Shown here: one piece after another, positions 9,014-19,172 of the stretch
Position numbering within the stretch: the stretch's first letter is position 1
How the letters are laid out: every line of letters starts with the position of its first letter
NCBI GenBank assembly: GCA_963576735.1
Contig: OY755179.1
Location: 5,642,001-5,706,000 of the forward strand
Origin: Bedellia somnulentella
Lineage: Eukaryota > Arthropoda > Insecta > Lepidoptera > Bedelliidae
Direction: 5' to 3'
Length of the DNA: 64,000 nt
Notes under the pieces: model-generated
Seen by the model: only the letters and a program-made list of their open reading frames with translations
What the model was told of the DNA's origin: nothing
Databases searched by the model: none
Position numbers and translations under genes: made by a program

Positions 9014-10047
9014 TTATTTTGGGATTGTTCTTCCCCATCGACTTCGTCATAACTGACGGCCTCATTAGCAGATGGTTCGACAAAATTTACACGTGAAGGA
9101 TTTCTAAATGAATTCGCATAATCGCGTGACCTTGAATTATTAAATTCGCGTCTTTTACATGACGATATTTCGTGGCCATTCATCTTACAGTATCGGCAGA
9201 ATAAATTGTTACCGTTAGTGTGTGGTCTAGGTGGAGGTGTCCTCTGAGGAGGAATGAAGTTTGGATTATTTGGCCTAGGACTACTCCTGAACCTATTATT
9301 TAAATTTGAATTATTATTATTGGGTCTTTGTTCAATATGAGGTCGTCTATATAACGTTTGTTGGATTCGTTCTTCGGAAACAGCGAAATTAATTGCTTCG
9401 TTTAATGACCTTGGTGTCTTACACCTGACTATGTTTGAAATACGGGGTTGTAGGCCCATCAGAAAATGGTGAAGCGCAAGATCTTCCATAGCCGCTGTTC
9501 GGCCGGAAATTTCTTTTGCTTTAGAGGTAGTAAGTGATATTTCAGTAAGTAGCTGAGAAAGGTACGTTTCCATTCGCAAAGCATATTGATTTACATTTTC
9601 TTGCGGACCCTGTTTACTCTCTTGGAGTTCCATCAACAAATGAGAGAAGTGTTTTCTCTCGCTAAATTGTGTTTTTAAGAATTCTTTAAGTTGATTCCAA
9701 TTTGTGAATTCTTTGATAGAACAGGCAATTTCCGCTTTACCATTAAGTTGAGCTAGTATGAATTTAAATAAAATTGGTTTTTGAGCTTCCGATGCTAGCT
9801 CAAATGCATTATCGCAATTTACAAGAAATGAATTAAGAGTTTCTCTATTTCCATCGTAGGATTTATTAAATTTAAATAATATGTTAAGGTCTAATTCTGC
9901 CATGGCCATGGCAGCTGTCGTATGTCTTGTAATACGAGGAGAACCTAAAGGCGATTTGGTATGGGTGTCGGTAGTGGCACTCTGTTCTGTTACAACAGGG
10001 ATTTCTATTGAGAGTTTCCCGTCTTCGGGCTTAGGCACTTTTGGCAT
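9001..10047 (-). CDS. gag: Gag structural polyprotein of the errantivirus
   Basis: 348 residues from the first ATG at 10047; the frame stays open about nine codons further upstream, but that start would be TTG. Gag builds the particle and packages the RNA. An alpha-helical middle (about 50-230) resembles the Ty3/gypsy capsid region, with NWNQLKEFLKTQF as a typical capsid-like segment. It is followed by an Asn/Pro/Arg-rich stretch and a CCHC zinc knuckle, C-X2-C-X4-H-X4-C, at about 284-297 (CRYCKMNGHEISSC). The C terminus is acidic. Its stop at 9001-9003 is six nucleotides after the -1 slippery heptamer, so a fraction of ribosomes should continue into pol. The frame is intact. Confidence 0.9.
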   Translation of the reverse strand: MPKVPKPEDGKLSIEIPVVTEQSATTDTHTKSPLGSPRITRHTTAAMAMAELDLNILFKFNKSYDGNRETLNSFLVNCDNAFELASEAQKPILFKFILAQLNGKAEIACSIKEFTNWNQLKEFLKTQFSERKHFSHLLMELQESKQGPQENVNQYALRMETYLSQLLTEISLTTSKAKEISGRTAAMEDLALHHFLMGLQPRISNIVRCKTPRSLNEAINFAVSEERIQQTLYRRPHIEQRPNNNNSNLNNRFRSSPRPNNPNFIPPQRTPPPRPHTNGNNLFCRYCKMNGHEISSCKRREFNNSRSRDYANSFRNPSRVNFVEPSANEAVSYDEVDGEEQSQNNLNS

Positions 10048-10585
10048 AATAGTTGGATAATAAACACGAAGCAAAATTAAAATTACACATTAAAACACAC
10101 ATACAATATACAACAACGAAACAAAAATAAATAAATTGGTTTTTAAATGAAGCACAAAGAACCCTAATTCATAAGACAAACAATGACCAAAGACTCACTG
10201 CATGAACGCGTAGGCGGCTGATAAGAACACGACGCTTGGCATTAGCATACCGATAGCGCGACGTCTGGCCGGAAATCGCTCCCGGCGGCAACTTGATTCG
10301 TAGAAATGGTGTGAATAACTGTTATTGTTACTCGGACAGGGAGCACAAGATCCAAAACGTATACGGTGTTACGTTGAATGGCACGATGAAATAGGTATTG
10401 CGATGTAGGTCTCCCTTTCAGATAGGAGCATAAAGTAGAGCACTTCACAATAAAATCACAAGAACGATTATTTTGGCACTGTCACGGAATCAAACGATAT
10501 AAAGCACTTGTTTTGTAAGTTCATAACACTATGGTAGCGGGATACGCGAGTCTTCTAGGCGGTGTCCGTCACTGGGAATTTCCGT
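10048..10585 (-). other. 5' untranslated leader of the errantivirus
   Basis: About 540 nt between the primer site and the gag ATG. It should hold the packaging signal and, if env is spliced, the splice donor. Neither can be located with confidence by eye. Short frames here look incidental. Confidence 0.6.
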
Positions 10586-10603
10586 ATCCCACCGCTGCCA
10601 CCA
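10586..10603 (-). other. Primer binding site, tRNA-Leu type
   Basis: On the minus strand TGGTGGCAGCGGTGGGAT begins 4 nt after the 5' LTR. It is complementary to the 3' end of a tRNA ending ATCCCACCGCTGCCA plus CCA, which I recall as leucine tRNA (AAG anticodon type). Confidence 0.8.
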
Positions 10604-10607
10604 AATA

Positions 10608-10824
10608 TGTTAGCCCGGAAAATAAATCTCACTTTTTAAAAAAAGAAATATTAATTATTACTGAAATAAATGAAAGGTAAATTTTGGACAACCGCACTCT
10701 TAAAGATCCGAATGAAGACTGACTGGATGTAAGTAGGAACAATGACTGAAGGATGTAAATATGCTGACTAGTGAGCTGCTATTAGGTGGGCAAGCAATAA
10801 CCCTAACATATCCAGGGTATAACA
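10608..10824 (-). repeat. 5' LTR of the errantivirus
   Basis: 217 bp, with the same termini as the left LTR. The differences seen are ATAAATCTC here against ATAAAACTC, CCGAATG against CCAAATG, and CTGGATG against CTGGGTG. It is followed by GTAC, the target duplication. Confidence 0.95.
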
Positions 10825-11035
10825 GTACGTAAGAGGCAACTAACGGTATTAGGGCTTTTAAGAGACTTTTGGGCGATAAGGTTGGATACCCATCACCGAC
10901 AACCTTTTTATTACCATCTTTTCCTCACCAAGGTTTCCAAAAGTGACTGAGTTATTTCTAATCCCTTAGCTCTGGCTCTGGCTACCCTATCTAGGGATTT
11001 ATAGCCGTAATTTAGAAACGTATTTGTATGTATAT
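10825..11035 (+). repeat. Repeat A copy (A4), right piece
   Basis: Resumes at GTACGTAAGAGGCAACTAACGG and runs through GGTTGGATACCC, CTCTGGCTACCC and GGGATTTATAGCCG to a TATG-rich end. It is the second half of the copy starting at 2507. Confidence 0.9.
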
Positions 11036-11099
11036 ATTTATCTTAGCTATTATAGGAGACTATCAAAAGCCACTTAAATATAAAAATTCAAATATAATC

Positions 11100-11352
11100 A
11101 TTCATACATACATATAGTCACGGCTATAAATCCCTAGAGGGGGTAGTCAGAGCTGTGGAATCAGAAATTCCTTAACCACTTTTGGAAAGTTGAGTGGGGA
11201 AAAGATGGTAAATTAAAAGGTTGTTGAAGATGGGTCTCCAACCACATCGCCAAAAACCCACATAAGCCCCATTAGCGTTAGTCGCCTCTTACTTACACCC
11301 GCCCCGGAAGAAATGGGGTAGTGCAATTCTAAGCTGACTCTACACAGCAATA
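11100..11352 (-). repeat. Repeat A copy (A5), near full length
   Basis: Reverse complement of the family, with CATACATACATATAGTCACG at the left and a diverged AAGCTGACTCTACACAGC 5' end at the right. It lies tail-to-tail with A4, separated by about 65 bp. Confidence 0.9.
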
Positions 11353-11364
11353 CACAATATATAT

Positions 11365-11592
11365 ATATAAATATATATAATCACGACTATAAAATTAAAA
11401 AAAGGGTTGCCAAAGATCCAGCTTTAGAAATTCGTCAGCTACATTTGGAACTTGAGTGGGGAAGAGATTGAATAATAAAGGTTGTTGTTGATAGGTGATG
11501 GGTCTCCAGCCGTATTGTCTCATATGTTTCGTAGTAATGTTTTTTACCCTTGTGAAAAACGAGTTAGTGCTATTCTGTGCCGATAGAACATG
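11365..11592 (-). repeat. Repeat A copy (A6), diverged
   Basis: Reverse-complement landmarks remain (AATCACGACTATAAA, TTGAGTGGGGAAGAG, GATGGGTCTCCAGCCG, TAGTGCTATTCTG), but the GTCGCCTCTTAC block has been replaced by unrelated sequence. Confidence 0.65.
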
Positions 11593-12403
11593 GATAATAT
11601 AAAACAATCACCAACAACTATAATCCTCTGTAAAATTAATTAGTTTTAATTTCTGTAAGTAGTTCTAAGCTTTTACTTCAGCAATCAGGCAGAAAGTTTT
11701 GTTACAACTCAACTCTGAAAACTCAAACGTTCACGCAGTTACCCACGTTGGGGTTGGCAGAAGTAACTATCATTTATGTTACTGTATTGTAAACAAGAAT
11801 ATTAAATAAATCAAGAAACAATCGCACCATTCCCAACGGACCGACTTCGGGCAGTGGCTATGACCGGCCGGCGGCTCACGGGTTGTGACGTCAAATTAAA
11901 AAGCGCGCGGAATCTGAAGATTTGAAAACGGGGTTGAACTTCTCGAGGTCGCTGCATCGGAAATACTGCATGTATTGACGTGAAATAAAAACTATTGTAA
12001 TGTACATGGTATATACTAAAGTTGTGAGAGCATTTGGTACAAATATTTAGACCCATTTGTGTTCTCCATTTCGTGGTATGAAATTAAAGTTATCAAAAAG
12101 AAATAGAATCGTACTTTTTTAAATACGAGCCCAGAATTATTTATTCCTAAGTTCTTATTTCCCTTTTTAAATATTTTGTGCTACGTATTTGAATTATAAG
12201 GAGTCTAATCCAAAGCCTCTAACGCCTTTATATCAATCTGTATTTTAATTTTATGTGTCCTATATTTTTGTGGACGGGACTGGGTGTATGTATACACATA
12301 CATATATACACATACGTCTTTGTATGTTTCGGGCACTACGGTATGAATAACGTTCACGAGTCAAAAAATTGGTGGTTCGGCAAGTCATAAACGTAAGTTA
12401 GTT
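11593..12403. other. Unassigned DNA with a small repeat C piece and a GC-rich block
   Basis: 11722-11770 (AACGTTCACG...GGGGTTGGCAGAAG) is a short minus-strand scrap of repeat C. 11840-11960 is unusually GC-rich and contains GTGACGTCA; I do not recognise it. Nothing coding is convincing. Confidence 0.45.
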
Positions 12404-12450
12404 TTGAAAAAATAATATTATGTTGTTGTACATCTATCTCACATGAATAA
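12404..12450 (+). repeat. LINE 3' end, left piece, split by a DNA transposon
   Basis: GTTGTTGTACATCTATCTCA matches the 3' part of the LINE at 26859-27830 (same words at about 27650). The downstream part of that LINE resumes at 13780, so the 12451-13779 element inserted into it. Confidence 0.7.
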
Positions 12451-12943
12451 CACAGGTCTGCAATGGTTTTCCCCTTTCAGTTTTGATGACTGATTTGGAT
12501 AGATTTTGGGGCGCTGATTACAGGAAAAATATTTAAAAAATTCCATCACGTCAGGTTTTTTAGTTATTTAGCATCGTTTAATTTTTCCAAAATTACCTAG
12601 GCCTTCCTAGTTTTTAAATAATATTTTATTTAAATCGATTCGAATTAAACAAAAAATGCACTGAATGCATTAGACACAAATTATGAGTTCTAATAAATAT
12701 AAAATTAGTTAAATAAAACTTAATTAACTAAGTGACATACCTTTATTATAAAAAAAATGGGATTTTTGAGTCATTTGCTAAATACCTCGTTTCCAGTAGA
12801 CTTAATGTTTTTTTTTATAAAAATTCACTTAAATCGTTAGAAAAGAGTTAATGAAGGTAGATGATATATTTCTTGTATGAATAGCAATATCATTTTTTCT
12901 ACAAATCAGTACTTCTGTGCAATTCATAACGCTCACTTGAAAA

Positions 12944-13106
12944 ATGTCATCGCGAAAGTGTTTAAACTCTCCGGACAATTTTTGCTACATTTGTGGGCAG
13001 TTTATGCTGAGAAAACAGCAGCATAACATTACTGAATTCATAAGTAATGTTTACAATATGTATTTTGGCCTAACAATTGCCAATCAAGATAGACAGTGGG
13101 TCCCAC
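12944..13106 (+). pseudogene. N-terminal remnant of an uncharacterised transposon protein
   Basis: From ATG the frame gives about 54 residues, including NFCYICGQFMLRKQQ (a Cys-X2-Cys pair as in a zinc-binding N terminus) and FGLTIANQDRQWVPQ. I recall similar N termini in large uncharacterised arthropod proteins found in many copies, but cannot name a superfamily. After WVPQ the frame leaves the expected continuation and soon stops, which marks an internal deletion that joins it to the C-terminal part. Confidence 0.6.
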
Positions 13107-13110
13107 AGCT

Positions 13111-13517
13111 TTCGATGAAAAATTGAGTGAAATTGAGTTAGACGCCTGGAAATCTTTTAAGGAAGTAGTAAGACATTTCCTAGGAAACCACAAAAGCCCA
13201 AATTATGAAGAAATTGTGGAGAAAATGATTAAAATTACGGAAAAATGGGATGTTCGATGAGCATTAAACTTCATTTCCTTAATTCACATTTGAACTACTT
13301 TCCTGATAACTTGGGAGCTGTAAGTGAAGAGCAAGGCGAAAGATTTCACCAGGATTTGAAGGAGATGGAACGTCGCTATCAGGGAAAGTGGAATAAAACA
13401 ATGATGGCAGACTATTGTTGGCTGTTAAAGCGAGATGATGCAAGTCACAATTTCAAGCGAAAATCTCACAATCGGAGCTTCAGTGAAAAAAAAGCAAGAT
13501 ACCACAAAAGTATTTGA
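13111..13517 (+). pseudogene. C-terminal remnant of the same uncharacterised transposon protein
   Basis: Two frames make up the C-terminal region. From 13111 one reads FDEKLSEIELDAWKSFKEVV...FLGNHKSPNYEEIVEK. After a frame change near 13242 a second runs from 13245 to 13517 with MSIKLHFLNSHLNYFPDN, GAVSEEQGERFHQDLKEMER, RYQGKWNKTMMADYCWLLKR and a basic end. The GERFHQD-YQGKW-DYCW blocks are the conserved C terminus of the family as I remember it. Their tight packing suggests part of a catalytic or DNA-binding fold, but the function is not established. Confidence 0.65.
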
Positions 13518-13779
13518 TATTTTTATTTATTTTTTTATTGTCCCCCAAATATATTTTTAATGTTTTAAAGTCATGTAATTGTTTCTTAATTGTTATAAAA
13601 AATAAATACTCAAATAAAGTCGTGTTTTTTTTTCAATTTTACAAAGTAGGGATTTTTAAAAAAACTGAGGGTGATAGAAAAAAACCAAGTACATATTCGT
13701 AATCTACGCACCAAAATACCCCAAGATCAGCATTCAAATCCAAAAGGGGAAAATAAAAGTTAAAATTTGCAGGTCTGTG

Positions 13780-13890
13780 TAATTTATTGACTTCTCCATT
13801 CGAAGGTTGTCTGGAAGAGATCGCTTTTAGTGATAAGACCGCCAATTGTACTTTTGTTATATGTGCAATAAAGAGTTTTCGATTCTATAA
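13780..13890 (+). repeat. LINE 3' end, right piece
   Basis: GGTTGTCTGGAAGAGATCGC and GATAAGACCGCCAATTGTAC, then GTGCAATAAAGAGTTTT, match the 3' end of the LINE at 27686-27820. It completes the piece that stops at 12450. Confidence 0.8.
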
Positions 13891-15668
13891 GATTACATAT
13901 TTAAGTTAGTTCTGAAAAGAACACTGTATGTTAGAGACAAAAATACCTATTCAAAAGTAACACGTCTGCTGCGTAGGGAGCCGCCCGCGCGATGTTCCGT
14001 TACCTCCCTCGCAAGCCGAGCGGGCGGTGCGGCGCGCGACGACGCGCTTTTAATTAACTTGTATCATTTTTAAACCATAAGTCGAAATAGTATGTTGTAA
14101 AGAGCGAAAAACATTTATTTGTTATTTATACTCTTAATAATAAATAATTAAAATCAGCGCAGTAGTTTCTAAGACTTCCCAAAAAATAAAAACAGTTGCT
14201 AATATTATACAAATGTTCCTCTGTATAATATTAGCATAGATTAAAAGTAAAAAAAAGTAAAAGTAAAATTACAAAAAGATTACAAGTAATTTTAAACAAA
14301 AAGTTAATTTAAGTATACATACTTTCTATGCACTTTTCTTAATGTTGAATGGCATGGTATACAAAGTGACTAAGATCCTACTCTATGTAAAGAATGTTGG
14401 TAATAAAAATAACCCTAACTACAAAGTACATTCTTATCATTGGACTCGCTGTTGCAATAAAAACATTTGTATAAATATACAGATTGGGCAAATATAATAT
14501 TAGCGCTACTATTTCCAAATGCATCACGTAAAAGATTTGTTCGGAATATTCATCCCCTAGAGTATTCTGTACCATGAATTGAAGGTGAATGAAGCAAGAG
14601 ATTCGTATTACAAAATATTAAATTGCAGTTTTATCATCCTTCTTTCGCAACAAATACTTGATATGCTGTTCAAATAAATAACTATATTTCATATACTACA
14701 TAATATGTTGTTTAAAAAGAAGGTAGTAATTATGGCATACTTCTGTAAAATTTTGTCCAGTGTAATTTTGATTGATATATATTAGGAAAGTTTAATGGCA
14801 ACACACATTGGTCAAAGACCTTTGTCTTGTGACCCTGCGGAATTCGATCGAACGACAAGATATGGCGCAGCTTCCCGAACTTGTCGACATGTAACTTAAT
14901 GTTCAAAATTATTTTAAACATCAATATGGTCATGTGTCCAGAAAACATAAAATTTCTTCATCACATAGTGGGTCTCTTTCTACTATAATGAAGGTTTTAT
15001 TTAGGCCTTGGAAGACCTGCCTTACAAGAACGTCCTGTGAACACTGATGCATAAAAAATTTAAACGCTGTTCATCTGAACGCACCTTTTTGCAGCCTATA
15101 TAACGCAGCCTTAATAAATTACATGTAGTCAGTCAATAGTTGTTGCTTTTTAGACAGACCGTGTCACACCTGGCACTTGGTGGATCGCCCCCTAAAAATT
15201 AGTCTAAGGCGGGCTGAACTCTTGATCAGTCACTCTTTGAGATAGGTCTGTCTTCCATAGTTTTACCGATTTATAGATATTACTATCCACAGTCCACAGT
15301 GTGTATTTATAACTTCAGCAAGAGAAACATTCAACTTGGCCATCGAATTAGCCAATATTAATCCGAATAATCTTGAATATTGTATTTTCTATCGAAGACT
15401 TCCAAATGCTATGTTGTCAAACCCAATTTGAAAGCTCATGAAAAGGTGTTATTAGGTGACAAATGACGTTCTACCGTCCTTTGATCCTTTGAATCAATTG
15501 AATTGATTAACGAAAATTAATTAGTGCTTTTGATGAAGTTGAGTTTATGGTCTTAGCAAATGGATTGGAATGAGCATAATGTTTTCATTAATAAATGATA
15601 TGAACGTTGACGAACCTGTTGATTTTTTAGTTCTGACTCGATATTTATCCATCTAGTTCTTTTCTAGT
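13891..15668. other. Unassigned DNA
   Basis: Mostly AT-rich with no convincing gene. 13970-14050 is a GC-rich block (GCCGCCCGCGCG) that I do not recognise. 15090-15260 has TATATAA, AATAAA and a TGGCACTTGGTGG run that could be an old LTR end, but no partner LTR was found. Confidence 0.45.
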
Positions 15669-15838
15669 GCTGTGTGGACTAGTGGTGAAGAGGCGACTAA
15701 CGGTATTACGATAACCTTTATTTCACCGTCTTTTCCCCGCTCAACTTTCCAAAAGTGGCTGAGGAATATCTAATTCCTTAGCTCTGGCTACCTCTTCTAG
15801 GGATTTATAACCGTGAGTATATGTATGTATGTATGTAG
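15669..15838 (+). repeat. Repeat A copy (A7), internal deletion
   Basis: AGAGGCGACTAACGGTATTA is joined directly to CGATAACCTTTATTTCACCG, so the GGGCGATGCGGTTGGAGACC segment is missing. The 3' end GTGAGTATATGTATG is intact. Confidence 0.85.
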
Positions 15839-16829
15839 TTCTTTTTGGCAAGCTTATATTAGCTTCACCTGTATGTACATACATAGGTAACCAACTCTTT
15901 TAAACTCGATTTTGACACACTACAATGGACTGATTTAATTCACACTTCGTATAATTGTGTAGCATAGTATAATATCATAGGTGCGTCTCAGTATCCTTAA
16001 TAGGCTTACCAGGATTAAATAATTCCAGTCGGAAAATTCGAAAAATAAATATAGTTCAATAAACTTAAAAACACCCTTTTCAAGCATTTCTAACTCTAAT
16101 CTAATATGTATAAATAATCTAATTGAAAAATAATTCTTAATAGTAGCTTAAAATCATGAAAAATCGTGATGTGCCATGTGCCATATTTTTCGTTAATCGA
16201 TTTTTATGACTTAAAATCAAGAAAGTTATATGTAACTAATTGACCCGACAGACTTCGTCCCTTGACAATGACAAATTCTTGCTCTATCCAGAGTAAATTT
16301 ACCAGTCTTTCAACAGATCGACCTAAAGATTTGCAATCTGGGACATCATTAGCGTTATTATTAAAATCATTATCCACAACTAACCCAGCCTACGAAACGA
16401 AAAAAATTATTATGCGTTTTTTCCGGTACTTTGAGTCCATTCAGGCTTGAATGTTTTATTGGTAAAAAAACGAGATAAAAAGTATTTTATATGTTAATTG
16501 GGGTCATTATCCACCATACTGCTAAATATCATTTTAATACAACCTATTGTTTAAGGGGAATTTAGCTACAAACACACAAACATTCAAACATCTATACGTC
16601 CACATTTATAATATTAATAGGATTCACCGCCGGCATATATTGAAACAAGTTATAGGTACCGTAATTTCAAAAGCGCCGAACAAACCTGATTGGTAAATTA
16701 ACAGGAGGTCGCGCAAACACAAGCAATTACATTAAAAGCGAAATCGTGAAACAGCGCAATGAGCGAGGGAATCTATGAAATGGTATCACATGACCAGATT
16801 GCAAACTACGAAACAAAGAATATATAAAA
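15839..16829. other. Unassigned AT-rich DNA
   Basis: No gene or clear repeat seen. A 62-codon open stretch at 16262-16450 has no recognisable motif. Confidence 0.45.
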
Positions 16830-16877
16830 CTAGCGACCCGCCCCGGCTTCGCACGGGTGCGATGCAAAATATACCTA

Positions 16878-17141
16878 CTACTGAATGTCCTTATACACAA
16901 CGTTCACAGCTTTTTTGTCATTAGCCAATACAAACATGTTTTGCTTAGACGTTACTCTTGACAGCGCGACATATAATTGGCCATGTGAAAAACACTCAAC
17001 ACTCAAGTCTAATCCTGCAACGTTAAAAGTTTGACCCTGCGATTTATTAATGGTCATTGCAAAAGATATCTTTACCGGAAATTGTAGGCGTTTAAATTGG
17101 AACGGTAAATCTGATGGTATCAGAGGAATTCGGGGAATTAA
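16878..17141 (-). pseudogene. Helitron Rep/helicase, C-terminal fragment
   Basis: About 87 codons without a stop until TAG at 16880-16878. They read PRIPLIPSDLPFQFKRLQFP, ISFAMTINKSQGQTFNVAG and GQLYVALSRVTSKQNMFVL. SFAMTINKSQGQ and YVALSRV are the last helicase motifs of the Pif1-like helicase domain in Helitron replication proteins, which unwind DNA during rolling-circle transposition. The Rep nuclease part and most of the helicase are absent, and there is no start codon. The natural 3' end of the gene and the element terminus are both kept, about 48 bp apart. Confidence 0.85.
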
Positions 17142-17206
17142 TAATAATAAAAATTAAAAGATAATCAGCAACAAAAGATACTTATTCTATTCAGTTTAAT
17201 TAATTC

Positions 17207-17565
17207 TTGATATTTTCCTCGCTAGAGAGATCCGATAAACGCGTGCGATCGCTGCAAATCATAAAGTGCTGTAAGGCGAAGCGTTTTTTTTTTTTTTTGT
17301 TTACCGGTGGGGAAATCCTCATGGATCCCTCGTCGCTCGAGTATGTCGGACTCCTACCGACTAAAATCCCACCGGTTCGGTGCTGCTGGCCCTGCGGCCT
17401 ATGCGGCGTCACCATGACTTGTTTGCCGGGCGGCTGAAGGCCGCCCTGGCGCGGCAAAGGAGTGCACCTAAGCTAAGTCGAATAAGAAAGGCGAAGCGCG
17501 GCTATCGACGCGCTTTTTATAGGCACGCGCCGCCCGGCGCAAACAACTACGACCCCGCATTTTAA
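17207..17565 (+). repeat. Repeat F copy inside the Helitron
   Basis: A GC-rich block with a T16 run, GTTTACCGGTGGGGAAATCC, TCGGACTCCTACCGACTAAA and GAAGGCCGCCCTGGCGCGGC. The stretch GGCCGCCCTGGCG(C/G)GGCAAAGGAGTG also occurs in reverse at 18920-18970. I think it is a LINE 3' region but cannot name the clade. Confidence 0.5.
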
Positions 17566-18444
17566 ATTTGTAATATCTTCGGTAATATTCACTTAAATTA
17601 CATGCTGTAAAAAGCATATTGATCTATAAATTTTGATTTTATAATAAATGCACAATTTATTTAAGGTACTTAATTGGATAAGGATTAATGCTGTATTGTT
17701 TAAAATCACTTCGTAAATAACAATTTTTTAGTAAAGAATAAAAATGGTTATGCTGGGTTATCCCTAAGAGATAGACATATACCATCGCGGACTTTTTTGT
17801 TGAACTTTTTAAGGTGAACAATACTGTAGTACATTATTTTGGTCTATCTCGTAGGGTTCAGCCAGCGTTTGCAATATAAGCGCAAAAAAACGTGCTTATT
17901 TACGACATCACATTAGAAACCTTTAAATTTATCAGTGTTCCTCTACTATATTATGCATTTATTATACATACAAACCTTCCTTAAGAATCACTCTATCTAT
18001 TAAAAAAAACCGCATCAAAATCCGTTGCGTAGTTTTAAAGATCTAAGCATACATACGGACATACAGCGAAAGCGACTTTGTTTTATACTATGTATTGATA
18101 TTTGCAAGATAAAACATTTAGCTGACGAATTTCTAATTCTCAAGCACTTATGTCTTCCCCCTTTTTGTAATTTATAGGCTTGGTTTTATGTATGTTTAAG
18201 TAAGTAAGTAAGTAAGTTATTTTCTAAGATTTTATATTTTACTCCCTACAAAATATTAATCATATAATCAAAAGATGATTGTGAGTGGGAAATTGAAAAT
18301 AATTTTAAATTCTTGATTAGTATGTTTCAAGAAGTGGTTTTCTAGTTGTTAAATTTTTCCATAGTTTCTTTCTTAAATTAGTTAAATAGCTAACTAAGTA
18401 TAACGCATTTTTTTTTTTTGGAAATACGACTTCAAGTACAATTA

Positions 18445-18678
18445 TGATAACTCAGTGGATAGAACACCGCTTATTGTGCAGACGATGAAGGTTCAAATCC
18501 CAGGTCGGGTCTACGCCAATTTGTCTTTTCTTTTTTACTTCTTATTCTTTCTAATTTATCATAGATATTAACGATGAGGGACAACATCGTGAGGAAACTT
18601 ACGTGACTGAGTTATACTTAGTTATATGAATATGACCGTGTATTTGAATAAAACGGCGATAAGCTTGCACCCTATCGC
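18445..18678 (+). repeat. Repeat C (tRNA-derived SINE), left piece (C1)
   Basis: Starts in a tRNA-like head (AACTCAGTGGATAGAACACC, then GGTTCAAATCCC as the B box), followed by the family body CAATTTGTCTTTTC and GAGGAAAC. The copy is interrupted at 18678 and resumes at 19048, with TATCGC repeated at both edges. Confidence 0.8.
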
Positions 18679-19047
18679 ACGATGTCAGGACTCGAGAGAG
18701 ACGCCCTCGTAGCGTGATCTTGGATCCCGACGATCCGATCACCCACGTGCTTTAGGCCTCAGGGGCTGCCAGCGCTCACGGACAAAGAACACACCACTCC
18801 AGACACCGACCTCCTTTTCTGCCACAGGCATAGGCCTCCCGATGGACGCGAGAGTTAGCACTGTATGGCATAAGCCTACCGTTTGGTAACCTTTTTAGGG
18901 CTCCTTTTCCCTTCAAACCAATTTCGCTTAGGTACACTCCTTTGCCCCGCCAGGGCGGCCCTCACCTGTGAAGCACACATAAAGTCATGGTGAAGCCGCA
19001 CAGAGCACAAGGCCAGTGCAGCAACCAATCCATTCGAAAAAAATATA
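18679..19047 (-). repeat. Repeat F copy inserted into a repeat C SINE
   Basis: 369 bp flanked by a TATCGC duplication (18673-18678 and 19048-19053). Its reverse complement shares GAGGGCCGCCCTGGCG and GGCAAAGGAGTG with 17430-17465. No complete frame remains. Confidence 0.6.
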
Positions 19048-19172
19048 TATCGCGTGAGTGTACTGTCCAAGCAAAACATGGGTACTCTAAACACCAGGCG
19101 ACAACATCACGTGATATTCAGAAGTATAAGTACGTCTACCAAACCCTTCGGAAACACACAGAGTGAACGTTT
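19048..19172 (+). repeat. Repeat C SINE, right piece (C1)
   Basis: Continues the family body: GTGAGTGTACTGTCCAAGC, CACGTGATATTCAGAAGTAT, CCCTTCGG and GTGAACGTTT. The CATAA-type tail is not preserved. Confidence 0.8.

Larger units (their letters stand above)
2543..10828 (-). mobile_element. Ty3/gypsy errantivirus-type LTR retrotransposon with env, plus its GTAC target duplication
   Basis: The element proper is 2547-10824 (8278 bp) in minus orientation, flanked by GTAC duplications. Two 217-bp LTRs begin TGTTATACCC and end GGGCTAACA when read along the element. They differ at three positions by eye (about 1.4 percent), so insertion was fairly recent. The internal order is LTR, tRNA-Leu-type primer site, gag, -1 frameshift signal, pol (protease, RT, RNase H, integrase), env, polypurine tract, LTR. 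Presence of env with a furin site places it among insect errantiviruses (established family knowledge). The integrase carries one in-frame stop, so this copy is not autonomous as read. It interrupts an older repeat A copy. Confidence 0.95.
12451..13779 (+). mobile_element. TIR DNA transposon, internally deleted, superfamily not recognised
   Basis: The ends are imperfect inverted repeats of about 75-83 bp: left CACAGGTCTGCAA with TTTTCCCCTTT and later GCTGATTAC; right (reverse complement of 13697-13779) CACAGACCTGCAA with the same TTTTCCCCTTT and GATTAC landmarks. The element interrupts a LINE 3' end (12404-12450 and 13780-13890), which fixes its extent to within a few bases. A clean target duplication could not be defined. 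Inside are two remnants of one protein (12944-13126 and 13111-13517) with the centre of the gene missing. Confidence 0.75.
16830..18098 (-). mobile_element. Helitron, internally deleted, with nested repeat F
   Basis: Read on the minus strand it begins TCAATACATAGTATAAAAC at 18098 and ends GGGTCGCTAG at 16830. The 3' terminus carries a CCCG...CGGG hairpin just before the terminal CTAG. The flanking bases are A before the 5' TC and T after the 3' CTAG, as Helitrons require. The segments 17930-18090 and 16835-16870 match terminal regions I recall from lepidopteran Helitrons. A C-terminal piece of the Rep/helicase gene remains at 16878-17141; the rest of the gene is gone. Confidence 0.8.

Noticed and set aside
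15090..15260. Possible solo LTR (TATATAA, AATAAA, then TGGCACTTGG)
   Set aside because: No terminal TG/CA pair, partner LTR or target duplication could be defined.
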